This document shows, piece by piece, positions 1-9,290 of a stretch of DNA of 23,528 nucleotides. The stretch is from Haplomitrium mnioides (lineage: Eukaryota; Marchantiophyta; Haplomitriopsida; Calobryales). The position numbers were made by a program, and so were the translations under genes. Numbering within the stretch: position 1 is the stretch's first letter; each line of letters starts with the position of its first letter. The notes beneath the pieces were generated by a model. The model made no database searches and had not been told where the DNA came from. It worked only from the letters and a program-made list of their open reading frames with translations. Location of the stretch: positions 1-23,528 of the forward strand of contig JBNGIS010018771.1 of the NCBI GenBank assembly GCA_049999725.1. The letters run 5' to 3'.

Positions 1-573
1 GATTGTGAGCAACTTCAAGTTTTTCCTTAGCACGTTGGATGCCGTAGTATAGAAGATGGAGAAAATCATCAACAACTAGACTCTTATAGGTCAATATATG
101 TTGCAGATTAGATATGGGGGTTGGATGCATACCATATATCAAAAAGAAAGGTGTGGCTCGTGTTGAGCCGTTGACAAAGTTATTATAAGAGAACTCCACA
201 ATGGGTAGCAACCAATTCTATTCTTCTAGTTTTTTCGAGGTAAAAGCTCATGACATATCTTCAATGGTGTGGTTGGTTCGTTCAATTTGATCATCTAATG
301 CAGGGTGATAAGCAATAAACATGGCTAGTTTGGTCTTGAGAAGACCAAACATAATGCGCCAAAACATGTTGGTGAATTGAATGTCTTGATTATAAATAAT
401 AACTTTGAAGATACCACAATGAGAGTAGATTGCTTCCAAATATATTTGTGCTAACTTAGGTGTTGTCACTGATTTGGTAGTTGGAAAAATATGAATCATT
501 TTGCTAAGCTTGTCCACAAAAACAACAATAACATCATAGCTTGTAGAAGTATGTGGTAACTTACACACATTAT
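1..573 (-). pseudogene. Gypsy integrase catalytic core and C-terminal part (broken)
   Basis: The minus strand encodes the rve-type integrase core. From about 570 downwards the reading is VCKLPHTSTSYDVIVVFVDK, followed by a segment ending YHPALDDQIERTNHTIE near 270. It continues in the other frames as FLIYGMHPTPISNL and then AKEKLEVAHN at position 1, which is typical of the region after the core. The residue expected to be the second catalytic Asp (the SD of SDRD) is Asn here (YNQD, codon 391-389). Exactly 35 residues separate it from the retained Glu (QIERTN), as in a D-35-E core. A stop near 248 and the lost Asp make it non-functional. The start of this domain lies beyond the nested insertion, at 4027-4090. 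Confidence 0.88.
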
Positions 574-578
574 CTATA
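574..578. repeat. Left target-site duplication (CTATA) of the nested element
   Basis: CTATA directly abuts the TGTTATGAC terminus at 579. The same five bases follow the CGCAACA terminus at 4026. Removing the insertion and one copy restores a continuous integrase reading. Confidence 0.85.
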
Positions 579-592
579 TGTTATGACAAAAA

Positions 593-624
593 AGAGCAGG
601 GTATAGGGGGAGGAGCCCTGCTCT
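593..624. repeat. Inverted repeat (hairpin) near the nested element terminus
   Basis: AGAGCAGGG (593-601) and CCCTGCTCT (616-624) are perfect 9-bp arms around a G-rich 14-nt spacer, 14 bases inside the element's left end. A stem here may belong to the LTR's terminal or polyadenylation region, which is inference. Confidence 0.6.
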
Positions 625-869
625 GGTGTTCATTCAACATACATTCATAACATAACATTAAACATGAGAGAGAGGAAAGGTGGAATACAAAGTACATAAC
701 AGAGGACTGAAGGGGAATACATTTAGCTTTATATACTTTGTGTCACCCTCCATTAAAAGTATCTGTGACAATACAATGAGGTTTTCCAATGATACCAAAC
801 TATCTAACTTCCATACTTCAAAATCCTGTCATCATACGTCCCTACCTACATCCATTGGCGTCCCTCGTG

Positions 870-1080
870 CGGTCTTCACCTTGTGGAGTCAACACAAAGC
901 TTCAGACCCTCCAGCCTCATCATGTATGGCAGTGACAAGCTGCCACAACTCCCTGCTGGTGTCATCAGTTCCCGACAACAGGTTTTGATCGTTGATCTTC
1001 ATGCTGAGTTTCTACCACTCTCCGGAGGTAACAGGAAAACTCAGCCATGATGATGCCTTGCACTTCACCAACCTTCCTCT
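870..1080 (-). repeat. Copy A of the five-copy gene-like repeat (inside the nested element)
   Basis: The stretch runs from about TCAACACAAAGCTTCAGACC through GGCAGTGACAAGCTGCCACAA to GGAAAACTCAGCCATGATGATG. It matches, with substitutions, segments at 10240-10400, 11400-11590 and 11930-12090. On the minus strand part of it translates as LLSGTDDTSRELWQLVTAIH, with a frameshift relative to the upstream part. The protein family is not recognised. Confidence 0.7.
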
Positions 1081-4026
1081 CCACTCCAACTCAACAAATA
1101 ACAATCAACTGAACAAGTAATCTACCAACTCCATCTATAGCAAACTCTTACATATACAGCTTGGGCTTGATTTCTCTCTCCTTTTTAGTTTTTTGGTCTC
1201 AACTTCTGGCCAGACCTGCAACAAACATACTCACGCCCATAGCAGAAATACTTCACAATCCCTTACCATCCTCCCAATTCTTCATGCATGAGATTCTGTC
1301 CTTCTGAAGCTTATCCATCTCTGCAGCTTTGACACTTTGTCCAGCCTCTCCAATACTCTAGATTCAAACAATCAGATCCCTTCATCCACAAACCCTGCAT
1401 GGCTACAAGCTGAAAGAAGACAAGTAAAGAAAACCCTTCATTTATGTGCAGCCACCACTTTGGTATCCCCGGAATAGCTCTAAAACTTCCTTTTTGCAAG
1501 CCCATGAGTTGGCGAACTGTTGTCAAACCCTTTTGCCTGATTTCAGATCTGAGCAGCCATCAACTATATTTTGGCAAAAGAAAACTTCTTGTGTGGTATC
1601 AGGTTCAAACATCCCCTATATACATCTCTTGTTCTCTCCATGACTTCTACCTCCAGCCTGAACAAACACTCTGCCCACAAAACACCATGTCGTCTGCTCA
1701 AACAAGAATACAGGTCTGCTGCACTGCTCAGCTCCCACAATTGGCACACATAACCACCACTTTGAAGGATCTGAAAAGAACTGCCGCCAGAGTTCCTTCA
1801 TATTGTTTCCACAATCCTGATTTTTCATCTCTTCTCCTTTTCAGATCTAAGTGTTGGGCTTCTTTCAATTTCTCCTTCATACTCCTTTGGTAGGACCTGT
1901 GATAACTCAACCCTCTCATCAACCAGTAATCTGCCTTCATTCAATGTCTCTACTTTTTAGTGGTTTTGTAAGTCAGCTTCTCTGGTATCAATGGGAATAG
2001 CTCTAGTACCATGTTTCCTATGTGCCAACGCATGAAGTTGAAAGAAGACATATAAAAACATGTACAAATCGTCCACCTTGTGGCTAACAGCCACAGTTCT
2101 CCATTCAGCCTCCTTAGTCTCTCGTGCAACTTTGCTTGCCATGATTCAGCCTCTTCCTATGTCATGTCTCCTTTGGCTGCCCACCAGAAATTTGAACCAG
2201 AGCTGCACCAATTTGATTCAATGCCTTGCTGTAGATGTCACATTCTCTTTTGCAAAAAGGAAAAATAAAACTCAATCCCATCTCAGCCTTACTCTTTATC
2301 TTGTTCAGAGCTCCTCCCGTATGCACAGCCCCATGTATTCTTCAATTAACAATATTGCTATGCCTTCAGCCCGAAGAATACCCTCCCATACCCTACTGCT
2401 CTGTTTCTAGCCGAATAGCGGGTCTTAGAGTTTCTTGAAATTCTTCTTTTGCATCTTGGGCGTGTGTGGGTCTACAACCAACAAAATACACCCCAACTGC
2501 TCTGTTGGACAAAATGCCTCCATTGGAAGACAAATCTGATCACCACCTTTTAATAACCAATTCATGTGGCTCAGTCTTCACCCTCCACCTTCTTCATCCA
2601 ACTCTAAGTACCAAAATAGAGTTCCCTGTTCCCAAACAAAAGCTTGTTTGCAGATTGGCATGTACACATCTCCTCTACCTGAATGCTTATCTGGATCATT
2701 CACAGCTTTACAACAACCCTTTTGGTAAACTTGGATTTACAATTTCCAAGATTTCTTTAGCACACAGGTTTTCTCAACAAATTCAAGATCCCTCTCCAAC
2801 TATGTTTTTTAGGTCTCTCTACCCATACCCTCAAAGTGCTCTTCTGTTTTCTACATTCTTCCCTTTTGCAGATTTTTTCCAACAAGCTCCAAGAAGAGAA
2901 CCCTCTTCAAAAGAACACCTCCAACAATAGTTTTCAACAATTCTCAATACCATCACCATGTTCTCCTCCCGATGGGGGGTACACATCCAAAGCATATGAA
3001 TATCCTTGAAACTAGAGCATACAACTTGCTATAGTGCTCAACCAAGGGTTGTTATGCCCTTGTTCTTGAATTATTCCTCTACTTATGCGGGTTTTGCAAC
3101 ACACATACTTTGTCTGCGATCATAGAATGCATGTAAGCTTTGTTATGCCTTGACAAAAACGATAATTAAGCCTCCTCTCCCCAATCTATTGATTGACAAC
3201 CTGACTCCTCCGCAAGGACTGCCAATTGTTCAACTTACAGATTTTCTTGCAACTGCGGTGGATACTTTACAAGCTCCCAAAGAAACTCTCATTGAAAAGT
3301 CTAAATCTTACCCCTTTATCCCATTTTTCTCTTCTTCTATTGATCACCTCAATGATGACCTCCATTGCTTGTTGTTTCGCTCTGCATACCTTCTTGAAAA
3401 AATGTGAGCACTTAACAAACGTGAGCCCCTTACTGATTCCTTGCAGCCCTTATAACTTCATGTAGTCACCAAACTGCTGATCGACCAAGGAAGAGCTAGA
3501 TCTGATTCAAAGACACTCTGTCATGCCAGACTACGAGTATGCTCCATCATACACCTGCTTGACGTAATATCCCCAACCAGCTTACGACCTCCATGCTATC
3601 CTGCTAGAGCGGAAAAAAATGAGCATAGGTTCTATTCTCATGACAACCCTCCCTATTGCTAGAGCACCAATTTTTCTACTCTGTTTTGTTTGACAAAATT
3701 CTGCACTGGCTCAACTAGAAGGGAATCAAGACCTCTATACTAAGGCGCTTTCCATACTCATCCAGAACCAAGCTTATCCATTCCTCTTTTCTTTTTCTCT
3801 TTCACTAGGGGGGCTACGACCTTTCTTCTTGTCACACTTTTAGGTCAGCCTCCTTGTCACATTTATAGGTCAGCCTCAATTAGCACTCTTCATTGATGCT
3901 CCCTTAGTAGCCTCATAGTGGCAATGTCTGAACTCAGGACATAGCAATTTCATGCTAGCTTGCTTCTTTTTTCTCCTTCCAAGCTCTTCAAAGAGCTTTC
4001 TCAATCTGCTGCTCTTGGACGCAACA

Positions 4027-4031
4027 CTATA
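4027..4031. repeat. Right target-site duplication (CTATA) of the nested element
   Basis: CTATA follows the CGCAACA end of the insertion and is identical to 574-578. Right of it the gypsy integrase reading resumes on the minus strand. Confidence 0.85.
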
Positions 4032-4300
4032 CTCGCATGTTCCTATCGTTGATTGAGGATAGGTAGCAATTGTAATAAGCCTCCCCATTTAAGATTGATA
4101 GCTTTATTTTGTTGACAAGCCAAGTAAATACCTCCACATCCTAATGGATCTTAGGCCAATAATAAACTTGTTGAAGACTATCCAAAGTCTTCTCAATTCC
4201 AACATGTCCACCAATTATGGAATCATGTGTTTGATACCAAACCTCAGAATGAAGCTTAATATTATTAGAAACTCATGCCTTATCTTGGAAGTAAATCCAT
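4032..4300 (-). pseudogene. Gypsy integrase N-terminal zinc-binding region (broken)
   Basis: From about 4236 to 4140 the minus strand reads HDSIIGGHVGIEKTLDSLQQ, then VYYWPKIH and a stop. This is the His-His part of the HHCC domain, in the usual gypsy form. A shifted frame continues with YLACQQNKAI and GGLLQLLPILNQ, the end of the domain and its linker. A TAG sits where a Trp codon is normal in the R-W-E-H linker. Only one of the two expected Cys residues is clear, so a small deletion is likely. The domain runs into the nested insertion at 4031. Confidence 0.85.
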
Positions 4301-4439
4301 CCTCTCAGCTCTTTCACCAACTTCTTTTGTTGTGTGGCAATGATCTCTTCATCTTTGTTTACTATGCCAACATTTCTATCCACCAAGTAGGATGAGTTGT
4401 GATTTCAGACAGGATGTTGAGTTGAGGCATGCGTGTCAA

Positions 4440-5640
4440 GACATCTGCAATTCAACATTTTTCTTCCACATAAACTATCTTCACATGGAACCGTTGTCAC
4501 CCCTCCGCCCATCAAGTCTACCTTTCTAGAGCTCTTTTTGAGTTTTTAGATAGACTGTAGGTTTATGGTTGGTTTTGAAATCAAAATCCTTATCTCCTAG
4601 ATGATGCTTCCAATGTTTGGTTGATAGTATAATTGCCAATTCTTCTCTCTTTGAGTTGTAGTAGTTCTACTCAATATTGCTCAACTCTCTAAAAAAGAAA
4701 GCAATAAGATGCCATCCATCCTCCCATTCTTGTTGCAAAACCCCACTTATAGCTTTTTTCAATGCATCCACTAAAATTTTGATTGGTTGTTTAGAATCAT
4801 ACCATTTAAAAATATGAGCATGAAGAAGTAATTTCTTCAATGCTTAAAATGCCAACTCTTCTACAGCTCCTCATATCCATGTGTGATTTTTCTTGAGTAA
4901 ATTGGTCAATGGTTCTACTATTTGTGCAAAACCTTTCACAAATCATGATAAAACTTGGTTAGCCCAAAAAATTCTCTTAGTTGTTTTTGAAGACTAGGAG
5001 CTTCTCACTTATGAATTGCCTCCACTTTCTCATCCATAAGTTGGATTCCAAATGCACTCACATAGTGAGCCAAGTAGTCAACCTCTCTCTTTTTGATTTC
5101 ACATTTTGATATCTTCACATATAGCTTTTGATTCCAAAGTACCTTCAATACCGTACGAAGATGTTGTTGATGTTCTTGAAGATTCTTTCTATAAATGAGA
5201 ACATCGTCCATAAAGACAATAACAAAATTATCCAAATAAGATTATAAATATTAAAAAATATCATTTACAAGACTCATAAATGTTGCATGAGCATTAGTTA
5301 ATCCAAAAGGCAAAACAAGGTATTCAAAATGCCCAAATTGACTTCAAAAGGTTGTTTTTTGCACATCACCTTCCACAATTTGGATTTGATTACATCTGCT
5401 TCTCAAATCCAACTTTGTAAAGTAATTTTCTCTTTGAAGTTGATCAAATAAATCATCCATTCTTGGCAATGAATATTTGTTTTTCACCGTCTGTTGATTG
5501 AATGCTTGATAGTCAATATACATCCTTTTGGCCCTTTTTTTTTTTCACAAATAGTACTAGTGCATCATAAGGAGAAACGTTTGGCTGAATCTCAATAAAT
5601 CCCTTCAATAATCTGAGATTTGCATCCCTCAAATTCATGA
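4440..5640 (-). pseudogene. Gypsy reverse transcriptase and RNase H (broken)
   Basis: The minus strand shows the RT blocks in order. FIEIQPNVSPYDALVLFVKK is at about 5600-5540. MYIDYQAFNQQTVKNKYSLP follows, after a frameshift in a run of A at about 5539-5549. Next come MDDLFDQLQRENYFTKLDLR (5460-5400), [20 protein letters not shown] (5340-5280) and the catalytic FVIVFMDDVLIY (5230-5195). The open segment 5235-5005 carries this FMDD box and the region after it. RNase H and the connection region follow in shifted frames, including GFAQIVEPLTNLLKKNHTW near 4900 and AISGVLQQEWEDGW then NYYNSKRE at 4750-4640. Stops in most blocks show an old, dead copy. Confidence 0.93.
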
Positions 5641-6620
5641 GGAGGCAAATGATATTGCAAGTTGAAGTACTTCTTAGAATGACCTAAATCTTGTGATCAA
5701 TGCATCATTTAGGAGGCAAGTCATGGAACTCTTTCGAAACATCTTGCAATTCATATGAAAATTTATGTTTTGAGTCCTCTTTATCATTTGTGAGCTTATG
5801 TATGAGTACTAAAGGCACCACATCTTGCTTTTTGATCAAATTTGCTCCAATCACATGCAGAGGTAGGTGCCTTGAATGAGATCATACTTGACCTCTCTAA
5901 ATCTTCCATTGCGATGTCTTGAATGTCTTTTTTCGCCAAATAACTTGCGGATTATGTCTTTATACCCACTTTATTCCAAGAATATCATTGTATATTGCTA
6001 ATGTCATGATCTTCCACTCCAACTTCTCTTTATAGTTACTCATATGTAAAGCTATACTTTGAAACAATCATTCAATAGGTTCATTTTGGCCATTTGTTAT
6101 TTCCACCACTTGGTGCTCTTCTTTTTCAAACGGCAACCTCAACTTCAATGTTATAGCCGGTGATAAATAATTGTCTTCTTCTTGGAGGTCCACCAAAACT
6201 CTTATTCTAGATCCTTATATCCATCCATCAACCACAATTAACCCTCCATTTTTTTGTTTTTCTATATAACAGATTTGACTTTGTTGAATGCTACCTTGCC
6301 TTTCTTCTTTATCCTAGCAAAACCACGAGGTTTTTTTACTAGTGCTTATCTTTTCCCTCACATCCTTCATCTCCTTCATTGTTGACATTATGAAGAGACT
6401 ATTGAAGCACTCAGCTTTGACTACGTCATATAGCTTTGCAATTTGGTGCAATATGTTCTATCCAACCACAATTATAACATGTTCAAGTTTCTCCCTGATC
6501 ATCCATCCTTTTTTCTATAGTATGTTGTGGTCCTCTTTTTTGGTGATTCAAGCAATGAAAATCTCTTCTTCTTATATTTCCCATCATAGCTCAACTCCCA
6601 ATAACTTATACGAAAATAAA
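5641..6620 (-). pseudogene. Gypsy gag zinc knuckle and degenerate protease region
   Basis: At 6479-6438 the minus strand encodes CYNCGWIEHIAPNC, a perfect C-x2-C-x4-H-x4-C nucleocapsid knuckle, preceded by a basic stretch (RDFHCLNHQKRGPQH). Downstream (6240-5700), interrupted frames such as YLSPAITLKLRLPF and GANLIKKQDVVPLVLI are what remains between knuckle and RT, where the aspartic protease belongs. I cannot see an intact protease active-site triad. The N-terminal gag before about 6600 is not recognisable. Confidence 0.78.
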
Positions 6621-7194
6621 TATGTACACATTCCAATTGTAAAGAATAGGTAAAATAAAATGTTTAGTTCATACCAACACTGAATTACAAAACTTCTCTC
6701 CAAACTTACAAATAAAAAAAATCTTGTTGCATTTGCTTAAATGTTACTAGAATAGAAATATGACATTTTGAGTTGAACTCTACTACAGAAGCTTGGTTCA
6801 AGTCCATTTTCTATCTACCAAAAAATGTAAGTAAAACACTCTAATGTAGCACTATAGTTTACTACAAGCAAGATAACATGCTCTCTTGATTCCATCACAA
6901 AAACCATGAAGTCATGACCAAAGTTATACATTAGAAATAGACAAAAGAAATATTTGTCAATATTAAACCTGTGAATATTAAAAGGATTTAATAGAAGAAT
7001 TCTATGAGGTAAATGCTCTTCTATCTATTTGCTACTATCTTATCTTCATTATAAAAGATATTATATCCGTTATCTTTTTTTATTCATGAAAACTTGATAG
7101 TTTAACTCTTTTGGAGTTAATACAAAGTGGAGATTCCACTACTCTAAAAGATCTTTAGTACTTCTCCAAAGAGAGGTAATCCACACTCTTTAGA
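6621..7194. other. AT-rich region without a recognised gene
   Basis: This is the segment between the visible gag remnant and the possible primer-binding site. It should hold the N-terminal gag and leader of the gypsy copy if the 7217 edge is right, but both strands are full of stops and I recognise no motif. Confidence 0.5.
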
Positions 7195-7217
7195 AAAGAC
7201 CAAACTCTGATAACATT
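7195..7217 (-). other. Possible primer-binding site and LTR edge of the gypsy copy
   Basis: On the minus strand GTGTTACA is followed by AT and then TGTTATCAGAGTTTGGTC. Plant LTR elements commonly have CA, a short spacer and TGGTATCAGAGC, complementary to the initiator-Met tRNA 3' end. The match is good but imperfect. It would put the LTR from 7217 (TGTAACAC on plus) rightwards. I could not identify the outer LTR end, and the second LTR is off the window. Confidence 0.4.
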
Positions 7218-8223
7218 GTAACACTACATACTCACATTATAAATACAAGTTAGCATAAGTACAATACATACAAGTTAACACAAGAGAAACATACAAGAAA
7301 CTTAGAAAACCCACAAGGTAAGAGATGTCTAACAAGGCACTCTCTTTCCATTATATACTAGATAGAAAGCACTTCGCTTATGTAGATGGAGTAACCCCAT
7401 TGGTTTCTTTTCTATATTCCTATAATGGGACCATCATTTTCACTCTCTCACTAATTGGACCACCGTTTACTTTTATTCTCCTTCTTCTAAGTGTCTTTAT
7501 CTTTAGAACCTTCCATCTCTCTTTAGCTCTACTTCTACAATGTGTATTTATCTTAGAACCGTGTATTTGTTTTATTTCTCCGTTTGTTATGTGTCTTTAT
7601 TCTATTCTAAAGTAGTCTTTCTAGACTTTCTCTTTCACTTTAATGATTGTCTCTTCTCTTGCCGGATGTCATTCTCTCTATAATAGCAACAACTTTTTGA
7701 TACTCTAGTTTAGCAATAACTTTTTAGACATAGTTGACTATATATTTTACTTTTTTTCTTAGCTATGGCTTACTAAAGTTAGTGATCACTACAACGATGT
7801 TTGTCTACAATCTGTCACATAACAATAAACATAAAGACGTATTTGCCTTGTGATATTTGCCTACAATTTATATCGCATAACTAAATGTAGAGAAATCAAA
7901 TCTTTCCAAAAGAGAAGGGATAGTGACACAACATGAAACAATCCCTTTGGGGGTTTGTAGTAACCCCTTTTTCTCAGCTAACCTAAACCCAAAGATGTTG
8001 AGATGGCTAGAAGTTATGTAAACACGATTTAAATATTTCTAGCTGTTGACATATTGGTCAAACAATAGTTTGTGCCTCTTGATTTTGCTATGGTATATTA
8101 GCTCAAAACTCAGTTGTGAATGTGGATTTTTCTCATGAGAACATAGTTAAAGTACAATGAACACCAATGCTTCATTCTTGAACACTTAGTTTTTAAACTT
8201 GCAATCAGTTGCACACCAAAAAT
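7218..8223. other. AT-rich region, possibly the gypsy LTR, otherwise without recognised genes
   Basis: If 7217 is an LTR edge, the LTR occupies an unknown part of this stretch. The plus ORF at 7325-7615 is a low-complexity hydrophobic translation of T-rich DNA and is not supported as a gene. No RNA gene or motif is recognised. Confidence 0.4.
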
Positions 8224-8323
8224 TAATTCAAATTATATATTGCTATAGTCAAGAGATAGTTATATTTGCTTTCTAATTCAAATTATATATTGTTATAGTC
8301 AAGAGATAATTATATTTGCTTTT
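8224..8323. repeat. Two-copy 50-bp tandem repeat
   Basis: TAATTCAAATTATATATTG begins at 8224 and again at 8274. The two 50-bp units differ at only a few positions (for example TGCTATAG against TGTTATAG), so the duplication is fairly recent. Confidence 0.9.
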
Positions 8324-8371
8324 TAGGACATGTTGCTTAGTCGTGCAACATGAATGACAAATTCTGTTCAT

Positions 8372-9110
8372 GACAATAAAGCCGATCCATTTAAGAGTTC
8401 TGATCAATTAGCTAGCAATATACTCTCAGCAACGAAGATGTCCATAGCACATAAACTGGACAACCAAAAATATTGTTCTTCATCCACCGCAGGTTAAAAC
8501 TTCTTTAGAAAGACTTGAGCATTACCCATAAAGTAATTGGAAGCTATCAATTCTGATCAAGGGCAGAAACAAACCACTGGTCTGAACTATACAGTCAATG
8601 TGGTTTGAATCGCTGTACAAGCAACTATTTGCCAATCTAGTAAAAGGTTCCTCAGGTCTGAATATATGACAACCAATTGCTGTACCCACCAACAAAGTAA
8701 AGCCCATGCTGATGTTCACCAATTCCAATAGGACAATAAATTCCATTCACTTAGGAGTCCTGATAAATTAGCTAGCAATATACTCCCATCAAGAAGCATG
8801 TCTACAGCACAAAAAATGGATAACCAAAAATATGTTTTCAATCCAAGGCGGATCAAGGTAAATTTCTTTAGAAAGACTCAAGTTTTACCCAAACAATAAT
8901 TGGAAGCTTTCAGTTCTCTTCCCTGTGACACAAGGGCAGAAACAAACCAATAGTCTAAACTATACAGGCAATGTGGTTTGAATCCCTGTACATGATCATG
9001 GAACTAGCAACTGTTTGCTAGTCTAGTAGAAGGTTACTTGGGTCTGCATATATGACAACTAATTGCTATACCCACCATCAAAGGTAAACCCAGGCTGATG
9101 TTCAGCAAAT
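8372..9110. repeat. Direct duplication of a segment of about 360-380 bp
   Basis: Unit 1 (about 8372-8725) and unit 2 (about 8732-9110) share GACAATAAA, then TTAGCTAGCAATATACTC, AACCAAAAATAT, TTTCTTTAGAAAGACT, AATTGGAAGCT, GGGCAGAAACAAACCA, ATGTGGTTTGAAT and GCTGATGTTCA in the same order. Unit 2 has small insertions. The pair lies directly downstream of the RING-CH stop codon (9291), so it may fall in or near that gene's 3' UTR. No coding potential is evident. Confidence 0.9.
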
Positions 9111-9290
9111 GTAAGATGAAACAGATATCACAAAAGCGCAAACCATACCCAAAATAGCAATGTACTGTTCCTGGATAGAGATTTCAGCTTGCCTTGAACA
9201 ACATTAAGTCAGCAAACTCAGCTTATTCCTTGAATGCTGTGCAGAGAAACAGGACTGACCATTTTGTCAAATACCAATAGAATGGCCAAT

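Larger units (their letters stand above)
579..4026. mobile_element. Nested 3.4-kb element with TG...CA ends (solo long LTR or non-autonomous LTR element)
   Basis: The segment starts TGTTATGACA, ends GGACGCAACA and is flanked by perfect CTATA duplications, so it has LTR-type termini. It sits in the integrase of the older gypsy copy, between the zinc-binding region (NQR*EHAS, just right of 4031) and the catalytic core (IDNVCKLP, just left of 574). Its composition is unlike its surroundings: the plus strand is pyrimidine-rich and visibly less AT-rich. I found no second copy of either end inside it, no polymerase, and no convincing reading frame; the largest plus ORF (2466-2930) is a C/T-rich translation matching nothing I know. 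A single very long solo LTR or a LARD-like element are both possible. It contains one copy of the repeat that recurs in the RING-CH gene introns. Confidence 0.75.
1..6620 (-). mobile_element. Degenerate Ty3/gypsy LTR retrotransposon, interrupted by a nested insertion
   Basis: Read on the minus strand, the order is a gag CCHC knuckle (6479-6438), a degenerate protease region, reverse transcriptase, RNase H, the integrase zinc-binding region and the integrase catalytic core. This RT-RNaseH-INT order is that of Ty3/gypsy rather than copia. The integrase is cut by a 3.4-kb insertion at 579-4026. Many in-frame stops and frameshifts show the copy is dead. The 3' end of integrase and the downstream LTR lie off the left edge of the window. 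The right boundary is uncertain: recognisable gag sequence fades by about 6620, and a possible LTR edge sits near 7217. Confidence 0.9.

Noticed and set aside
2466-2930. 154-codon plus-strand ORF in the nested element
   Set aside because: It is a low-complexity translation of pyrimidine-rich DNA, without a recognisable domain, inside a mobile element.
7325-7615. 96-codon hydrophobic plus-strand ORF
   Set aside because: A T-rich strand naturally gives Phe/Leu/Ile-rich frames. No motif was seen and the position is within a possible LTR.
8590-9000. GGTTTGAATC motifs resembling a tRNA T-arm
   Set aside because: They occur once in each unit of a direct duplication, lack a matching A-box and acceptor stem, and do not fold as a tRNA by eye.
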